From CAYWEM01 sp964457225 (GTDB taxonomy: Bacteria; Acidobacteriota; Aminicenantia; UBA2199): a stretch of DNA of 64,000 nucleotides. The DNA lies in NCBI GenBank assembly GCA_964457225.1, contig CAYWEM010000002.1, forward strand, positions 124,001 through 188,000, in the 5' to 3' direction. Under the pieces are notes generated by a model that worked only from the letters and a program-made list of their open reading frames with translations, was not told the origin of the DNA and made no database searches. The position numbers were made by a program, and so were the translations under genes. This document shows positions 8,287 through 16,446 of this stretch, in pieces (within the stretch, counting starts at the first letter, position 1; each line of letters opens with the position of its first letter).

Positions 8287-9297
8287 TTATTTCATTTCGC
8301 TGCTGATCAGCATCCAGTCGTCGTCCTCGTTTTCCACCAGCTGGTAGAGTCGGTTGCCGAACAAGGCCAGCGGGTAGGGCTGAAGGGTCGACTGGCGCAG
8401 CAGGGGAGCCTTGGCCTGGCTGAGCCGCCGGCCGTCGGCCAGGTTGAAGCTGAAGTACTCCCAGTTGTCGCCGTCCCGCTTCCAGGTGAACACGTAAAGC
8501 CGGCCCTTTTCAGCGTAAAAGAATGAAATGGCCGGGTAAGTGCCGGGAAATCTGATCGGCTTGAGCATCTCCATGAAGTCCCTGGTGGCCGGGTTTTTCT
8601 CCAGTTCGCTTGTGAAATCGTCCCTGAAAGCCTTGTCCACCGGACGATTGTCTTCCGGAACGCTAATGGTGCGCAGGGCTTTCAGCTCGAGATCAAGTAC
8701 TTCGAGCTCGTTGTCTTTCTTGCCCGGTATGATTATGAAGCTATCGTCGCGGGCGAACTGGAAAACCTGGCTCAGGGCGACCAGGCCCTTGCCGGGCTGG
8801 AAGTTCAGTTCATCGGCGTAGATTTCCTTGACCCGGTTCATCTTGTCATCGCAGACAACTACAGTCCGAAATATCTTTTGGTCCTCCTGGCGGTTGCCCA
8901 TGCCGATGAAACGGCCGTTCTTGAGTGCCTGGGGCATGAAGGCATTGGCCGGAGAGTATTGGAATTCCGAGATGAACTTGCCGTCCTTGGTCCAGCGGGA
9001 AAGCTTGCCCAGGCTGGAAATCAGCAGTTCATCGGGCCTTGAGTCAATACTAAGCGGCAATTGTCCCGGGATGACGTTGAATTCCTGCGGTCCCTCGCCG
9101 GCCCGGCCGAACTTGGCGATCAGCTTCAGGGTCTTCAGATCGAAGATGGAAACCGTAGCGTCCTCGGTGACGTAGATCCGCGCTTCGTCCACCACCAGGC
9201 CGGTCGGCTTGACCAGCTCGGGTATGACCCGGCCCTGCTGTGCCGCCGCAGCCAGGCTCAGCAGAACCAGGCAAGTGAAAAGGATTATTTTTTTCAT
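8287..9297 (-). CDS. Secreted six-bladed beta-propeller protein
   Basis: About 336 residues beginning with a signal peptide (MKKIILFTCLVLLSLAAAAQ). Repeated strands of NHL/6-bladed propeller type follow, for example KPTGLVVDEARIYVTEDATVSIFDLKTLKLIAKFGRAGEGPQEF. The GRAGEGPQEF element at the end of the first blade is typical of the 6-bladed beta-propeller proteins common in Bacteroidota and Acidobacteriota. Three ATG codons occur in a row at 9303, 9300 and 9297; the third has the best spacing (7) from GGAGGA, so it is used here. The function is unknown; such proteins usually bind ligands or partners at the cell surface. It may head the unit with the two genes below it. Confidence 0.78.
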   Translation of the reverse strand: MKKIILFTCLVLLSLAAAAQQGRVIPELVKPTGLVVDEARIYVTEDATVSIFDLKTLKLIAKFGRAGEGPQEFNVIPGQLPLSIDSRPDELLISSLGKLSRWTKDGKFISEFQYSPANAFMPQALKNGRFIGMGNRQEDQKIFRTVVVCDDKMNRVKEIYADELNFQPGKGLVALSQVFQFARDDSFIIIPGKKDNELEVLDLELKALRTISVPEDNRPVDKAFRDDFTSELEKNPATRDFMEMLKPIRFPGTYPAISFFYAEKGRLYVFTWKRDGDNWEYFSFNLADGRRLSQAKAPLLRQSTLQPYPLALFGNRLYQLVENEDDDWMLISSEMK

Positions 9298-9391
9298 CAT
9301 CATTTCCTCCAGGTTTCTCTTGAATTGATTAATACGATGAAAACCCGAGAAAGTTTGTCTTTGAATGTTTTTCTCCGCCCCCGGGCTGAGA

Positions 9392-9420
9392 TTGTCAAAA
9401 CGAATCCCATCCGTTATAAT
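9392..9420 (+). promoter_or_regulatory. Sigma-70 promoter candidate for the DUF1015-folD unit
   Basis: TTGTCA at 9392-9397, a 17-base spacer, and a perfect TATAAT at 9415-9420. The expected start of transcription is about 55 bases before the ATG at 9483, which has AGGAGG upstream. Confidence 0.7.
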
Positions 9421-9482
9421 GACTTCTCTTTTCGCTTCGGCCTCGGAAGAAGCCGATACAAGATTGCATCAGGAGGAATTTC

Positions 9483-10718
9483 ATGGTCAGAATAGAACCT
9501 TTCGCCGGACTCCGACCCAGGCCCGAGGACGCGGCCTCGGTGGCCGCACCGCCCTATGACGTTTTGAGCTCGGAAGAAGCCCGCCAGCTGGCCGCCGACA
9601 ATCCAATCTCTTTTCTGCACGTCGGCAAGCCGGAAATAGACCTGCCTGCCGGTATCGACCTTTATTCGGATGCTGTTTACGCCAAGGGCCGGGAAAACTT
9701 CCGCCGCCTGGTCGACAGCGGAGTACTGCGCCAGGACAAGCAGAAGTGTTTTTACATATACCGCCAGGTCTGGGGCAGTCACGAGCAGATCGGCATAGTG
9801 GCCGCGGCTTCGGCCGATGATTACCTGGCCGATCGCATCAAGAAACACGAATTGACCCGGGAAGAAAAGGAACTGGACCGCCTGCGCCACATCGAGACCC
9901 TGTCCGCCCAGACCGGCCCTGTTTTCCTGACCTACAAGCGTGACGACCGGATAAACGAGCTTTGTCTCAAGGCCATGGATGCGCCCCCGGAATACGATTT
10001 TGTCAGTGACGACGGCGTGCGCCAGGTGCTCTACAAGGTATCCGAGCCGGCCCTGGTCAAGTCCCTGGCCGAGGCTTTCCGGCAGGTCCCCTGCCTGTAC
10101 GTGGCCGACGGTCACCATCGCTCCGCTTCCGCGGTCCGCATCAAAAAGACCAGGGCCGCCGCCGATCCCGGGCACAGCGGCGATGAGGATTACAATTTTT
10201 TCCTGGCCGTGATCTTTCCCCACGACCAGTTGAAAATACTCCCTTACAACCGCTTGGTCAGGGATCTGCGCGGCATGTCCGGTCCTGAATTCCTCAAGAG
10301 CCTGGAAAATGATTTCAGCTGGGAGAAAACCCAATTGCGCAGTCCACGGAAAATGCACGAGTTCTGTCTCTACCTGGAAGGTTCCTGGTACCTGCTGACC
10401 GTCAGGCCGGGATCCTTTCCGGCAAACGACCCGGTGGCCGCCCTGGACGTATCCATTCTGCAGAACAAGGTGCTGGCGCCCCTGCTGGGCATAGAGAACC
10501 CCCGCACCGACCAGCGCATAGATTTCGTCGGCGGCATCCGGGGCACTGAGGAACTGCAGGCCCGGGTAGATTCCGGTGATTTTCGGATCGCCTTTTCACT
10601 CTATCCGACCACCATCGAACAGCTCTTCGCCGTGGCCGACAGCGGGGCCATGATGCCGCCCAAGTCAACCTGGTTCGAACCCAAGCTGAAAGACGGACTG
10701 GTCATCCACCTGATCTGA
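9483..10718 (+). CDS. DUF1015 family protein (SerK/SbnI-like fold)
   Basis: 411 residues covering a full DUF1015 domain: VRIEPFAGLRPRP at the start, AAPPYDVLSSEEAR, and the hallmark LYVADGHHRSASA near residue 205-217, then NFFLAVIFPHDQLKILPYNR. Characterised relatives include archaeal free-serine kinase SerK and staphylococcal SbnI, which share a ParB-like nucleotide-binding fold, so phosphorylation of serine or a related small molecule is possible. The gene has a strong promoter and AGGAGG, and is followed 13 bp later by folD. Serine is the one-carbon donor feeding the folate pool, which makes the pairing sensible. The activity itself is inference. Confidence 0.8.
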   Translation: MVRIEPFAGLRPRPEDAASVAAPPYDVLSSEEARQLAADNPISFLHVGKPEIDLPAGIDLYSDAVYAKGRENFRRLVDSGVLRQDKQKCFYIYRQVWGSHEQIGIVAAASADDYLADRIKKHELTREEKELDRLRHIETLSAQTGPVFLTYKRDDRINELCLKAMDAPPEYDFVSDDGVRQVLYKVSEPALVKSLAEAFRQVPCLYVADGHHRSASAVRIKKTRAAADPGHSGDEDYNFFLAVIFPHDQLKILPYNRLVRDLRGMSGPEFLKSLENDFSWEKTQLRSPRKMHEFCLYLEGSWYLLTVRPGSFPANDPVAALDVSILQNKVLAPLLGIENPRTDQRIDFVGGIRGTEELQARVDSGDFRIAFSLYPTTIEQLFAVADSGAMMPPKSTWFEPKLKDGLVIHLI

Positions 10719-10731
10719 GCAACGGGGCAAA

Positions 10732-11691
10732 ATGGCTGATTTTGAACCCAAAGCCGACTTTCCGGAAGAAAGCCCGGTCCTGCTGGACGGCAAGGCCCTG
10801 GCCCGGCTGAAACAGGATGAAATCAAGGCGGAGATATCCGGCCTGCTGGCCGGGGGGCTTCGGCCTCCGGGCCTGGCCGTGATCATGGTCGGGGATGACC
10901 CGGCCTCGGCCGCGTACGTGCGTTCAAAGGAGAAGACGGCCGCCAGGCTGGGCATCAACGCTTCCCTGGTCAGCCTGCCGGCCGGTGCCGAGACCGGCGA
11001 CCTGCTTGCCGAAATCGAGAGGCTTAACAAGGATCCCCAGGTTGATGCCCTGCTGATCCAGATGCCCCTGCCGCCTGGTATCGATTCCCGGGCCGTGATA
11101 GCCGCGCTGGACCCTGACAAGGATGTCGACGGTTTCCACCCAGCCAACCTGGGCGGACTTCTGCTCGGGCACCGGGTCATCGCGCCCTGTACTCCGGCCG
11201 GAGTTCTGGAATTGCTCAATCACCATCAAATACCGGTTTCCGGCCGCAATGCCGTGATCATCGGCCGCAGTTTCATAGTGGGGAAACCGCTGGCCGCCAT
11301 GCTGGTCAATGCCGACGCCACGGTGACCATCTGCCATTCCCGCACCAGGGACCTGCCCGGAATCCTGCTCCGGGCCGATATCATCGTAGCCGCCCTCGGC
11401 AGGCCGGGTTTCATCAGGCCTGAAATGGTCCGGCCCCGAGTGGTGGTAGTCGACGTCGGCATCAACCGGGTCGAAGACCGGGCCGTCGCGGAAAACACTG
11501 TTTCACCCGAGGCCCTGGCCGATTTCTCAGCCCGGGGGCACCTGCTGGCCGGAGACTGCCACTGGCAGGTTTACCGCAAATCCGCCGCCTACACCCCGGT
11601 GCCGGGGGGGGTCGGGCCGATGACCGTGGCCATGCTGATGGCCAATACCCTCGAACTCTACCGGCGCCGCCGTTTGAATGGCCGGGATTGA
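10732..11691 (+). CDS. folD: Methylenetetrahydrofolate dehydrogenase/cyclohydrolase
   Basis: This bifunctional cytoplasmic enzyme interconverts 5,10-methylene-, 5,10-methenyl- and 10-formyl-tetrahydrofolate using NADP. The sequence has SAAYVRSKEKTAARLGI (catalytic Tyr and Lys near 62 and 67), LLIQMPLP, the signature DKDVDGFHPANLGGL near 128-141, and GRSFIVGKPLAAML near 177, which is the nucleotide-binding loop. It ends PGGVGPMTVAMLM as expected. At 319 residues it is longer than the usual 280-300 because of about 20 extra residues before LLDGKALA. It follows the DUF1015 gene and overlaps the next gene by 14 bp. Confidence 0.93.
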   Translation: MADFEPKADFPEESPVLLDGKALARLKQDEIKAEISGLLAGGLRPPGLAVIMVGDDPASAAYVRSKEKTAARLGINASLVSLPAGAETGDLLAEIERLNKDPQVDALLIQMPLPPGIDSRAVIAALDPDKDVDGFHPANLGGLLLGHRVIAPCTPAGVLELLNHHQIPVSGRNAVIIGRSFIVGKPLAAMLVNADATVTICHSRTRDLPGILLRADIIVAALGRPGFIRPEMVRPRVVVVDVGINRVEDRAVAENTVSPEALADFSARGHLLAGDCHWQVYRKSAAYTPVPGGVGPMTVAMLMANTLELYRRRRLNGRD

Positions 11692-12325
11692 GAAGCCAAC
11701 CATCCTGCTGACCGGGGCTTCCGGCTTGCTCGGCCGGCAGGTGCTCAATTCCCTTGCCGGCAGGAGCGGTCGAATCCTGGCGCTGTATCACGGCAACCCG
11801 GGGCCTGAACTCGAGTATGTTTCCTGGCTCCGGGCCGACCTGGCCGATGCCCCTGGTATTGCCGCTTTCATTGAAAAAAACTCTTCAACACTCGGCCAAG
11901 TGACCCACCTGGTCAACTGTTACGGCCCTTTGGACTGTATCGATACCCTTGATTTAAAAGGAGCCGATTTAATGGCCGCCATGTCGTCCAACCTGCTGCC
12001 GGCGGTGGAACTGGTCCGGATCATGTTGTACGGTGGCCGCCTGCAATGCCTGCTCAGTGTCGGTTTCGAGGGGGCGGGCGAGGTCAGGGCCTATCGCCGG
12101 ATCCTGGCTTACGCCCTGGCCAAGAACGCCCTGCTGCTGCATCATCAATCCCTGGCCGCGGCCCGGCCCGACCTGCGGGTTTATTTTCTCTCCCCGGTCA
12201 ACCTGGCCGGAGCCGAACACTCCCGGCCCGGAGGCGCGGAAATATCACCGGAAAAACTAGCCGCTGAAATTGCCGGCCTGCTCTTTTCCGACCAGCAGTC
12301 GTCCCACCTGAAACTCGGCTGGTAA
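11678..12325 (+). CDS. Short-chain dehydrogenase/reductase, NAD(P)-binding
   Basis: 215 residues with an N-terminal nucleotide-binding loop TGASGLLGRQVL, LVNCYGPLD in place of the usual NNAG motif, and a YALAK sequence near 144-148 that fits the catalytic YxxxK of the SDR family. It is shorter than typical SDRs. The gene overlaps folD by 14 bp, so it is translated with the folate enzyme. SDRs that act on pterins (FolM, PTR1) exist, so a dihydropterin reductase role is one possibility, but nothing in the sequence proves the substrate. Confidence 0.65.
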   Translation: MAGIEKPTILLTGASGLLGRQVLNSLAGRSGRILALYHGNPGPELEYVSWLRADLADAPGIAAFIEKNSSTLGQVTHLVNCYGPLDCIDTLDLKGADLMAAMSSNLLPAVELVRIMLYGGRLQCLLSVGFEGAGEVRAYRRILAYALAKNALLLHHQSLAAARPDLRVYFLSPVNLAGAEHSRPGGAEISPEKLAAEIAGLLFSDQQSSHLKLGW

Positions 12326-12340
12326 AACCCGCATCCTGCC

Positions 12341-12370
12341 TTGACTGCGATCGATATCTTGAGCTAGTAT
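12341..12370 (+). promoter_or_regulatory. Sigma-70 promoter candidate
   Basis: TTGACT at 12341-12346 and TAGTAT at 12365-12370 with an 18-base spacer, about 50 bases before the expected 5' end of the small secreted protein gene at 12426. GGAGG precedes that start. Confidence 0.5.
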
Positions 12371-12425
12371 TGAATTGAAATCCCGGTGAACTCCGGTGTG
12401 ATCAACTTGTCCTGGAGGTATAAAT

Positions 12426-12986
12426 ATGTCTGAAACCAAGTTGTTTTTCATGTCTTTGGGCCTGCTCTGCTTTTGTTTTTCTATTACAGCCGCGGCTGAT
12501 TGCCCCGAAAAAAGCGTTATCAAAAACTTGTCAAGCGACATGGATTCCTTCAAAGCCGTGGCTCCGCTTGACTTTTCCAGGCTGAAATCTACCGGGGCCC
12601 AGCTCCGTTCCCAGGGGAAACGACTGCTCGTACTGCTCTCGAACGGATCATTCAGTACCGCCCAGATGGCCGACAGCTTCGTTCTGCCTATCAGGAACAA
12701 GTCTGAATTCATCCTGGCCCTCAATTTCTCTAACGGCCCTGACCCGATCAGCCCCGGCACTTATACCCCGGCCGCCGGATACGGCAAGCCCTTCTGGGTT
12801 ACCGCCGAAGTGAAACTCTACAAGCCGGAAAAGGGTGTCATAGTATCCCTGGGTGTGGTTGAAGGCAGTGCCGTAATCACCCGGCTTGACAAAAACCGGG
12901 TCTGCGGAAGCTTCGATTTGAAAAACCGGCAGGGAACCTCCTTTGCTTCGGGAGAATTCAACCTGCCCCTGGAGACGGAAAAATAG
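12426..12986 (+). CDS. Secreted protein of unknown function
   Basis: 186 residues with a clear signal peptide (hydrophobic FFMSLGLLCFCFSITAAA, cleavage after AAA). The mature part is beta-rich (FILALNFSNGP, FWVTAEVKLYKPEKGVIVSLGVVEGSAVITRL, RVCGSFDLKNRQGTSFASGEFNLPL). It has two cysteines, C near the mature N-terminus (ADCPEK) and C in RVCGSF, that could pair. I do not recognise a family. It has its own promoter and GGAGG, and ends 30 bp from the convergent GNAT-like gene without an obvious terminator between them. Confidence 0.7.
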   Translation: MSETKLFFMSLGLLCFCFSITAAADCPEKSVIKNLSSDMDSFKAVAPLDFSRLKSTGAQLRSQGKRLLVLLSNGSFSTAQMADSFVLPIRNKSEFILALNFSNGPDPISPGTYTPAAGYGKPFWVTAEVKLYKPEKGVIVSLGVVEGSAVITRLDKNRVCGSFDLKNRQGTSFASGEFNLPLETEK

Positions 12987-13016
12987 CCGGGCCGGGTTGA
13001 AAATACAGTCAGTTCT

Positions 13017-14144
13017 TCAGCCGGTAAGTTCCTTTTTCAGCACCCGCTTTCTTTTATGCTGGCGTGACTGGTAATGCTTCCAGAAATCCTGGATTTTCTT
13101 GTTGTCTTCCTGCTCACTGTTGGTTTCGGCCTTTTCAATGCCGTTTTCTATGGTGATGCGGTTCAGGTCGACCATGAAGGCGGCGTTCAGCCCGCGATTC
13201 TGGTATTCAGGCAAAATCCCGACCAGGTACAAATCGATCGTTTTCGGCCGTTTCATGGCCCGCAGAAGGTGCAGCCAGCCGAAAGGCAGTAAGCGGCCCC
13301 GGGCTTTCTGCATGGCCCGTGACAGAGAAGGCATGGTGATCTGGAAGCCGATCAGCCGGCCGCCGGGTTCAATCAGCATGCTGACGAACTCGGGCCGGAG
13401 GTATGGGAAGTACTTCCTGCTGTAATACTCCACCTGGCGTTCAGTCAGGGGTACGTAGGCGAAAAGATGGCTGTAGGTGGTGTTGATGATCTGGAATACT
13501 TCGCGGGCGTAGGGCATCAGTTCTTTTTTATCCGCGACTTTCAGCAGGCGCACTCCGTTCCTCTGCAGAACCAGTTCGGAGATGCGCTGGATTTTTTCCG
13601 GGATGGTTTTCGGCGGGATGACCTCGTATTCCAGGTAATCGTTGACCTTGACATAACCGTGGGCCTCCAGGTGGGTCAGATAGTAGGGGAAATTATAGGT
13701 AGAGGCCACGGTCGGCAGTTCGGTAAAGCCCTCCACCAGCAGGCCCTGCTGGTCGAAATTGGTCAGGCCCATCGGCCCCTGGATGGAAGTCATGCCCCGT
13801 TCGGCCGCCCAGGACTCGGCCCTGCCCAGTAAGGCCCCGGCCACCCGCTGGTCATCGACCAGGTCGAACCAGCCGAATCCTGCGGTTTTACTGTGCCATG
13901 TCTCAACGAACTTGTGGTTGATGAACGCGGCAATGCGGCCGACGACACGGCCTTCTGATTCGGCAAGCCAGAGGGCTGTTTCACAGTATTCAAAAGCCGG
14001 GTTACGCTCTGGATCCAGGGTGGCCGCGGCTTCCCGCCTCAGAGGCGGCACCCACAGGGGATGAGAACGGTAAAGCAGGTAGGGAAAGGCTACGAACCGG
14101 CGCAGGTCTTTTTTGTTCCTGACTTCTCTGATGGACAGTTTCAC
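13017..14144 (-). CDS. GNAT-fold N-acyltransferase-like protein (candidate ceramide synthase)
   Basis: 375 residues with a GTG start preceded by AAGGAG. The N-terminal half has a degenerate GNAT fold (FPYLLYRSHPLWVPPLRREA, ALWLAESEGRVVGRIAAFINHKF, FGWFDLVDDQRVAGALLGRAESWA, GPMGLTNFDQQGLLVEGF). The C-terminal part holds another GNAT-like segment (LIGFQITMPSLSRAMQKARG, DLYLVGILPEYQNRGLNAAFMVDL, then KAETNSEQEDN). Proteins of this type are usually annotated only as N-acetyltransferase-like. Here it is the last gene of a unit with a serine-palmitoyltransferase-like enzyme and an SDR. In Caulobacter the bacterial ceramide synthase is a GNAT-like protein, so acylation of a sphingoid base is a reasonable hypothesis, not a demonstrated function. 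Confidence 0.65.
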   Translation of the reverse strand: MKLSIREVRNKKDLRRFVAFPYLLYRSHPLWVPPLRREAAATLDPERNPAFEYCETALWLAESEGRVVGRIAAFINHKFVETWHSKTAGFGWFDLVDDQRVAGALLGRAESWAAERGMTSIQGPMGLTNFDQQGLLVEGFTELPTVASTYNFPYYLTHLEAHGYVKVNDYLEYEVIPPKTIPEKIQRISELVLQRNGVRLLKVADKKELMPYAREVFQIINTTYSHLFAYVPLTERQVEYYSRKYFPYLRPEFVSMLIEPGGRLIGFQITMPSLSRAMQKARGRLLPFGWLHLLRAMKRPKTIDLYLVGILPEYQNRGLNAAFMVDLNRITIENGIEKAETNSEQEDNKKIQDFWKHYQSRQHKRKRVLKKELTG

Positions 14145-14202
14145 GGGAATCTCCTTGATGTAAGCAGTTGTACTTCGTTTTTACAAGTCCGCCCGGCCAT
14201 GG

Positions 14203-14988
14203 TCAAAGGCCGTAAGTGCCGCAGATCAGCCGTTCAACCAGTCGGTCCGGCAGTAGGCGGCGGGCCAGGAGCAGGAGAGGCGCGCCGCCGCCGACAGCGT
14301 AGGCCGGAGCCGGGTTTTTCTTTTTAAGAATGGCGGCGATTTTTGCGGCCACGATTTCAGGTTGTGCTGCTTGATCCATGCGTTTCCGGCGCACCCGGCT
14401 CATGGCCGCCAATCCGGCCTGGTATTCCAGTACCGATCCTTCTTCAAGACTCGGTTGTATGCTGGTCCTGATGTCATTGGGGCTCAGCAGCACCACCCTG
14501 ATGCCCAGCCGGCGCACTTCATGGCGCAGTACCTGGGTATAAGCGGCCAGTGCCGCTTTCGAGGCAGTGTAAGCGGACTGGAAAGGAACCGGGAAAAAAG
14601 CTGCCAAGGAGCCCACGTTGATGATCCAGCCCTGACCGCGTTCGCGCATGGCCGGCATCAGGCTCCTGATCAGCCGCAGGGGGGCGAACAGGTTGACTTC
14701 GAAAATCTCCTGAACCGCGGCGGCCTGGTCAACTTCCAGGGGGGCGATACGGCTGATTCCGGCGTTGTTGATAAGCACGTCAACCGGGCCGACCTGCTGC
14801 AGAAAAAGATCAACCGATTCTGAACGGCTGAGATCCAGGGCCAGCCAGCGAATGCCGGGCTGTTCCTGTTCCATTTTTCCCGGTCGGCGGCAGGTGCCGG
14901 TTACTTCGTAGCCCAGTTCGGCAAGTCGGCGGGCTGCAGCCAGGCCGATCCCCCGGGAAGCTCCGGTTATGACGATCTTAGTGGCCAT
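14203..14988 (-). CDS. Classical SDR oxidoreductase (candidate 3-ketosphinganine reductase)
   Basis: 261 residues with all classical SDR features: TGASRGIG (residues 8-15), DVLINNAGIS, INVGSLAAFFPVPFQSAYTASKAALAAYTQ with the catalytic Ser and YxxxK, and a C-terminal ARRLLPDRLVERLICGTYGL that looks membrane-associating. Its gene overlaps the preceding SPT-like gene by 11 bp and is followed after 58 bp by the GNAT-like gene. In the sphingolipid pathway the product of SPT is reduced by an SDR; eukaryotic KDSR is a classical SDR, so the position fits. Other keto-lipid substrates cannot be excluded. Confidence 0.8.
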   Translation of the reverse strand: MATKIVITGASRGIGLAAARRLAELGYEVTGTCRRPGKMEQEQPGIRWLALDLSRSESVDLFLQQVGPVDVLINNAGISRIAPLEVDQAAAVQEIFEVNLFAPLRLIRSLMPAMRERGQGWIINVGSLAAFFPVPFQSAYTASKAALAAYTQVLRHEVRRLGIRVVLLSPNDIRTSIQPSLEEGSVLEYQAGLAAMSRVRRKRMDQAAQPEIVAAKIAAILKKKNPAPAYAVGGGAPLLLLARRLLPDRLVERLICGTYGL

Positions 14989-16219
14989 GCCCTTTGCTCC
15001 GCGTCAGGTCCAGCTTGAGTTTGAGGTCATCGCGTACTTTTTTGAAGGCGTCCAGGGTGGCCTGGATCTGTTCATCGGTATGCGAAGCGGTCGGAATCAT
15101 GCGGAAGAGAATTATTCCCCTCGGGACCACCGGGTAGATGATGGGAGTGACGAAGATGCCGAGGTTGCGCAGACTGCGGACGATGCTCGCCCCCAGCAGC
15201 ATGTCGCCGGCCGGCACGTAGACCGGAGTGATCGGCGAGGGGACATCGCCGACGTTATAGCCAAGCTCGCGCAAGCCCTGTTTCAGTTTCAGGCTGTTGT
15301 CATGCATAGCGGCCCGCCTTTCCCGGCCGTTGTCCCGGATGATCTCCAGGGTCTTGAGCAGAACCTCGACGTAAACCATGGGCAGGCTCTTGGTGAAAAT
15401 CTGGGTGCGGGCATTGTACTGAATGTAGTCGATTACTCTCTTCTCAGCTGCGCTGACACTGCCGATGGCGGCGAAGGCCTTGGAAAAGGTGCCGAAAAGA
15501 ACGTCAATCCGATCCTGTACTCCGAAGTGAAAAGCCGTGCCCTGGCCCTTTTCTCCCATTACTCCGAATCCATGGGCATCGTCGACGAACAGGCGGGCGT
15601 CGTATCTTTCCTTGAGTTCACAGACTCCGGGCAGGTCCCCCAGATCGCCTTCCATGCCGAAAACCCCTTCTGTGATGATCAGGACCCCGCCCTTGCGGCC
15701 TTCACGGTTGACTCTTTTTAGATGTGCCTCCAGGCTGTTGAGATCGTTGTGGCGGAAGACCCTGAATTTGCAGCGGGACAACAGGGTGCCGTCAACCATT
15801 GAGGCGTGAGACATCTTGTCCATCAGCACTATGTCATTGGGATCAAGCAGTGCCTGAATGGTGCCGGTAACCCCGAGAAAACCGGAGTTGAAAAGAATGG
15901 CTGCTTCCTTTTCCAGGTATCCGGCCAGTTGACGTTCAAGTTCGCGGTGCCTTTCGGTGTTGCCGGTCATCATGCGGGAGCCCATGGGCGTGCTGGTTCC
16001 GTAGGTCTTTACCGCTTCAGCGGCCGCGGCCCGGAGTGATTCGTTTTCAGCCAGGCCCAGGTAATTGTTTATCGACCACTGGATGACCGGGTGCCCCTGG
16101 AAACTCATCACCGGTCCGGGTTTGGGATCGAACAGGGGACGGGTGAAATAATGGTCGTCCTGAACTCTCAGGGGGCCGAAATATCCGCCCTCGGTGTCGA
16201 TTTTACTGAAAAGATCCAT
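14978..16219 (-). CDS. Alpha-oxoamine synthase, serine palmitoyltransferase-like
   Basis: 413 residues, PLP-dependent fold type I. Key parts are NYLGLAENESL, GSRMMTGNTERHRELE, the DDAHGFGVMGEKGQG block near 213, and the PLP lysine in GTFSKAFAAIGS near 246. The GTFSK(S/A)-x-A-x-I form and the following YIQYNARTQIFTKSLP agree better with bacterial serine palmitoyltransferases than with 8-amino-7-oxononanoate synthase (usually T-L-S-K-A) or 2-amino-3-ketobutyrate ligase (usually T-L-G-K-A). It condenses an amino acid with an acyl-CoA. GGAGG lies five bases before the ATG. It heads the three-gene unit and no bioF, bioB or tdh neighbours are present, which supports a lipid role. Confidence 0.8.
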   Translation of the reverse strand: MDLFSKIDTEGGYFGPLRVQDDHYFTRPLFDPKPGPVMSFQGHPVIQWSINNYLGLAENESLRAAAAEAVKTYGTSTPMGSRMMTGNTERHRELERQLAGYLEKEAAILFNSGFLGVTGTIQALLDPNDIVLMDKMSHASMVDGTLLSRCKFRVFRHNDLNSLEAHLKRVNREGRKGGVLIITEGVFGMEGDLGDLPGVCELKERYDARLFVDDAHGFGVMGEKGQGTAFHFGVQDRIDVLFGTFSKAFAAIGSVSAAEKRVIDYIQYNARTQIFTKSLPMVYVEVLLKTLEIIRDNGRERRAAMHDNSLKLKQGLRELGYNVGDVPSPITPVYVPAGDMLLGASIVRSLRNLGIFVTPIIYPVVPRGIILFRMIPTASHTDEQIQATLDAFKKVRDDLKLKLDLTRSKGHGH

Positions 16220-16446
16220 TAATCCTCCATGAGTTGAATTGTTTTATTGCAGGCTTTTCAGACCAGGCGATTTTAGCCGTAGTAAATTTTGCCCTTGAAA
16301 AGGGGCTGTTTATCGATAAAAAAGCGAACAAAAAGTCTCTTCGCACCAGACAACCTTAACCGACCGGATCATGATAGTCAAGTTTCGGATTTGTCTATGT
16401 AAAAGCCGGCTTGTTACTGAAATGCCTTTCCTGGAGAAAGGGAGTG

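Noticed and set aside
14978..16219. Oxoamine synthase as BioF or Kbl
   Set aside because: The lysine motif and neighbours (SDR, GNAT-like) fit serine palmitoyltransferase better, and no biotin or threonine genes are present; kept as an alternative to be tested by phylogeny.
16220..16446. Spacer before the SPT-like operon checked for riboswitch or small gene
   Set aside because: Only a weak TAAAAT element on the minus strand and no stable or known RNA fold were seen.
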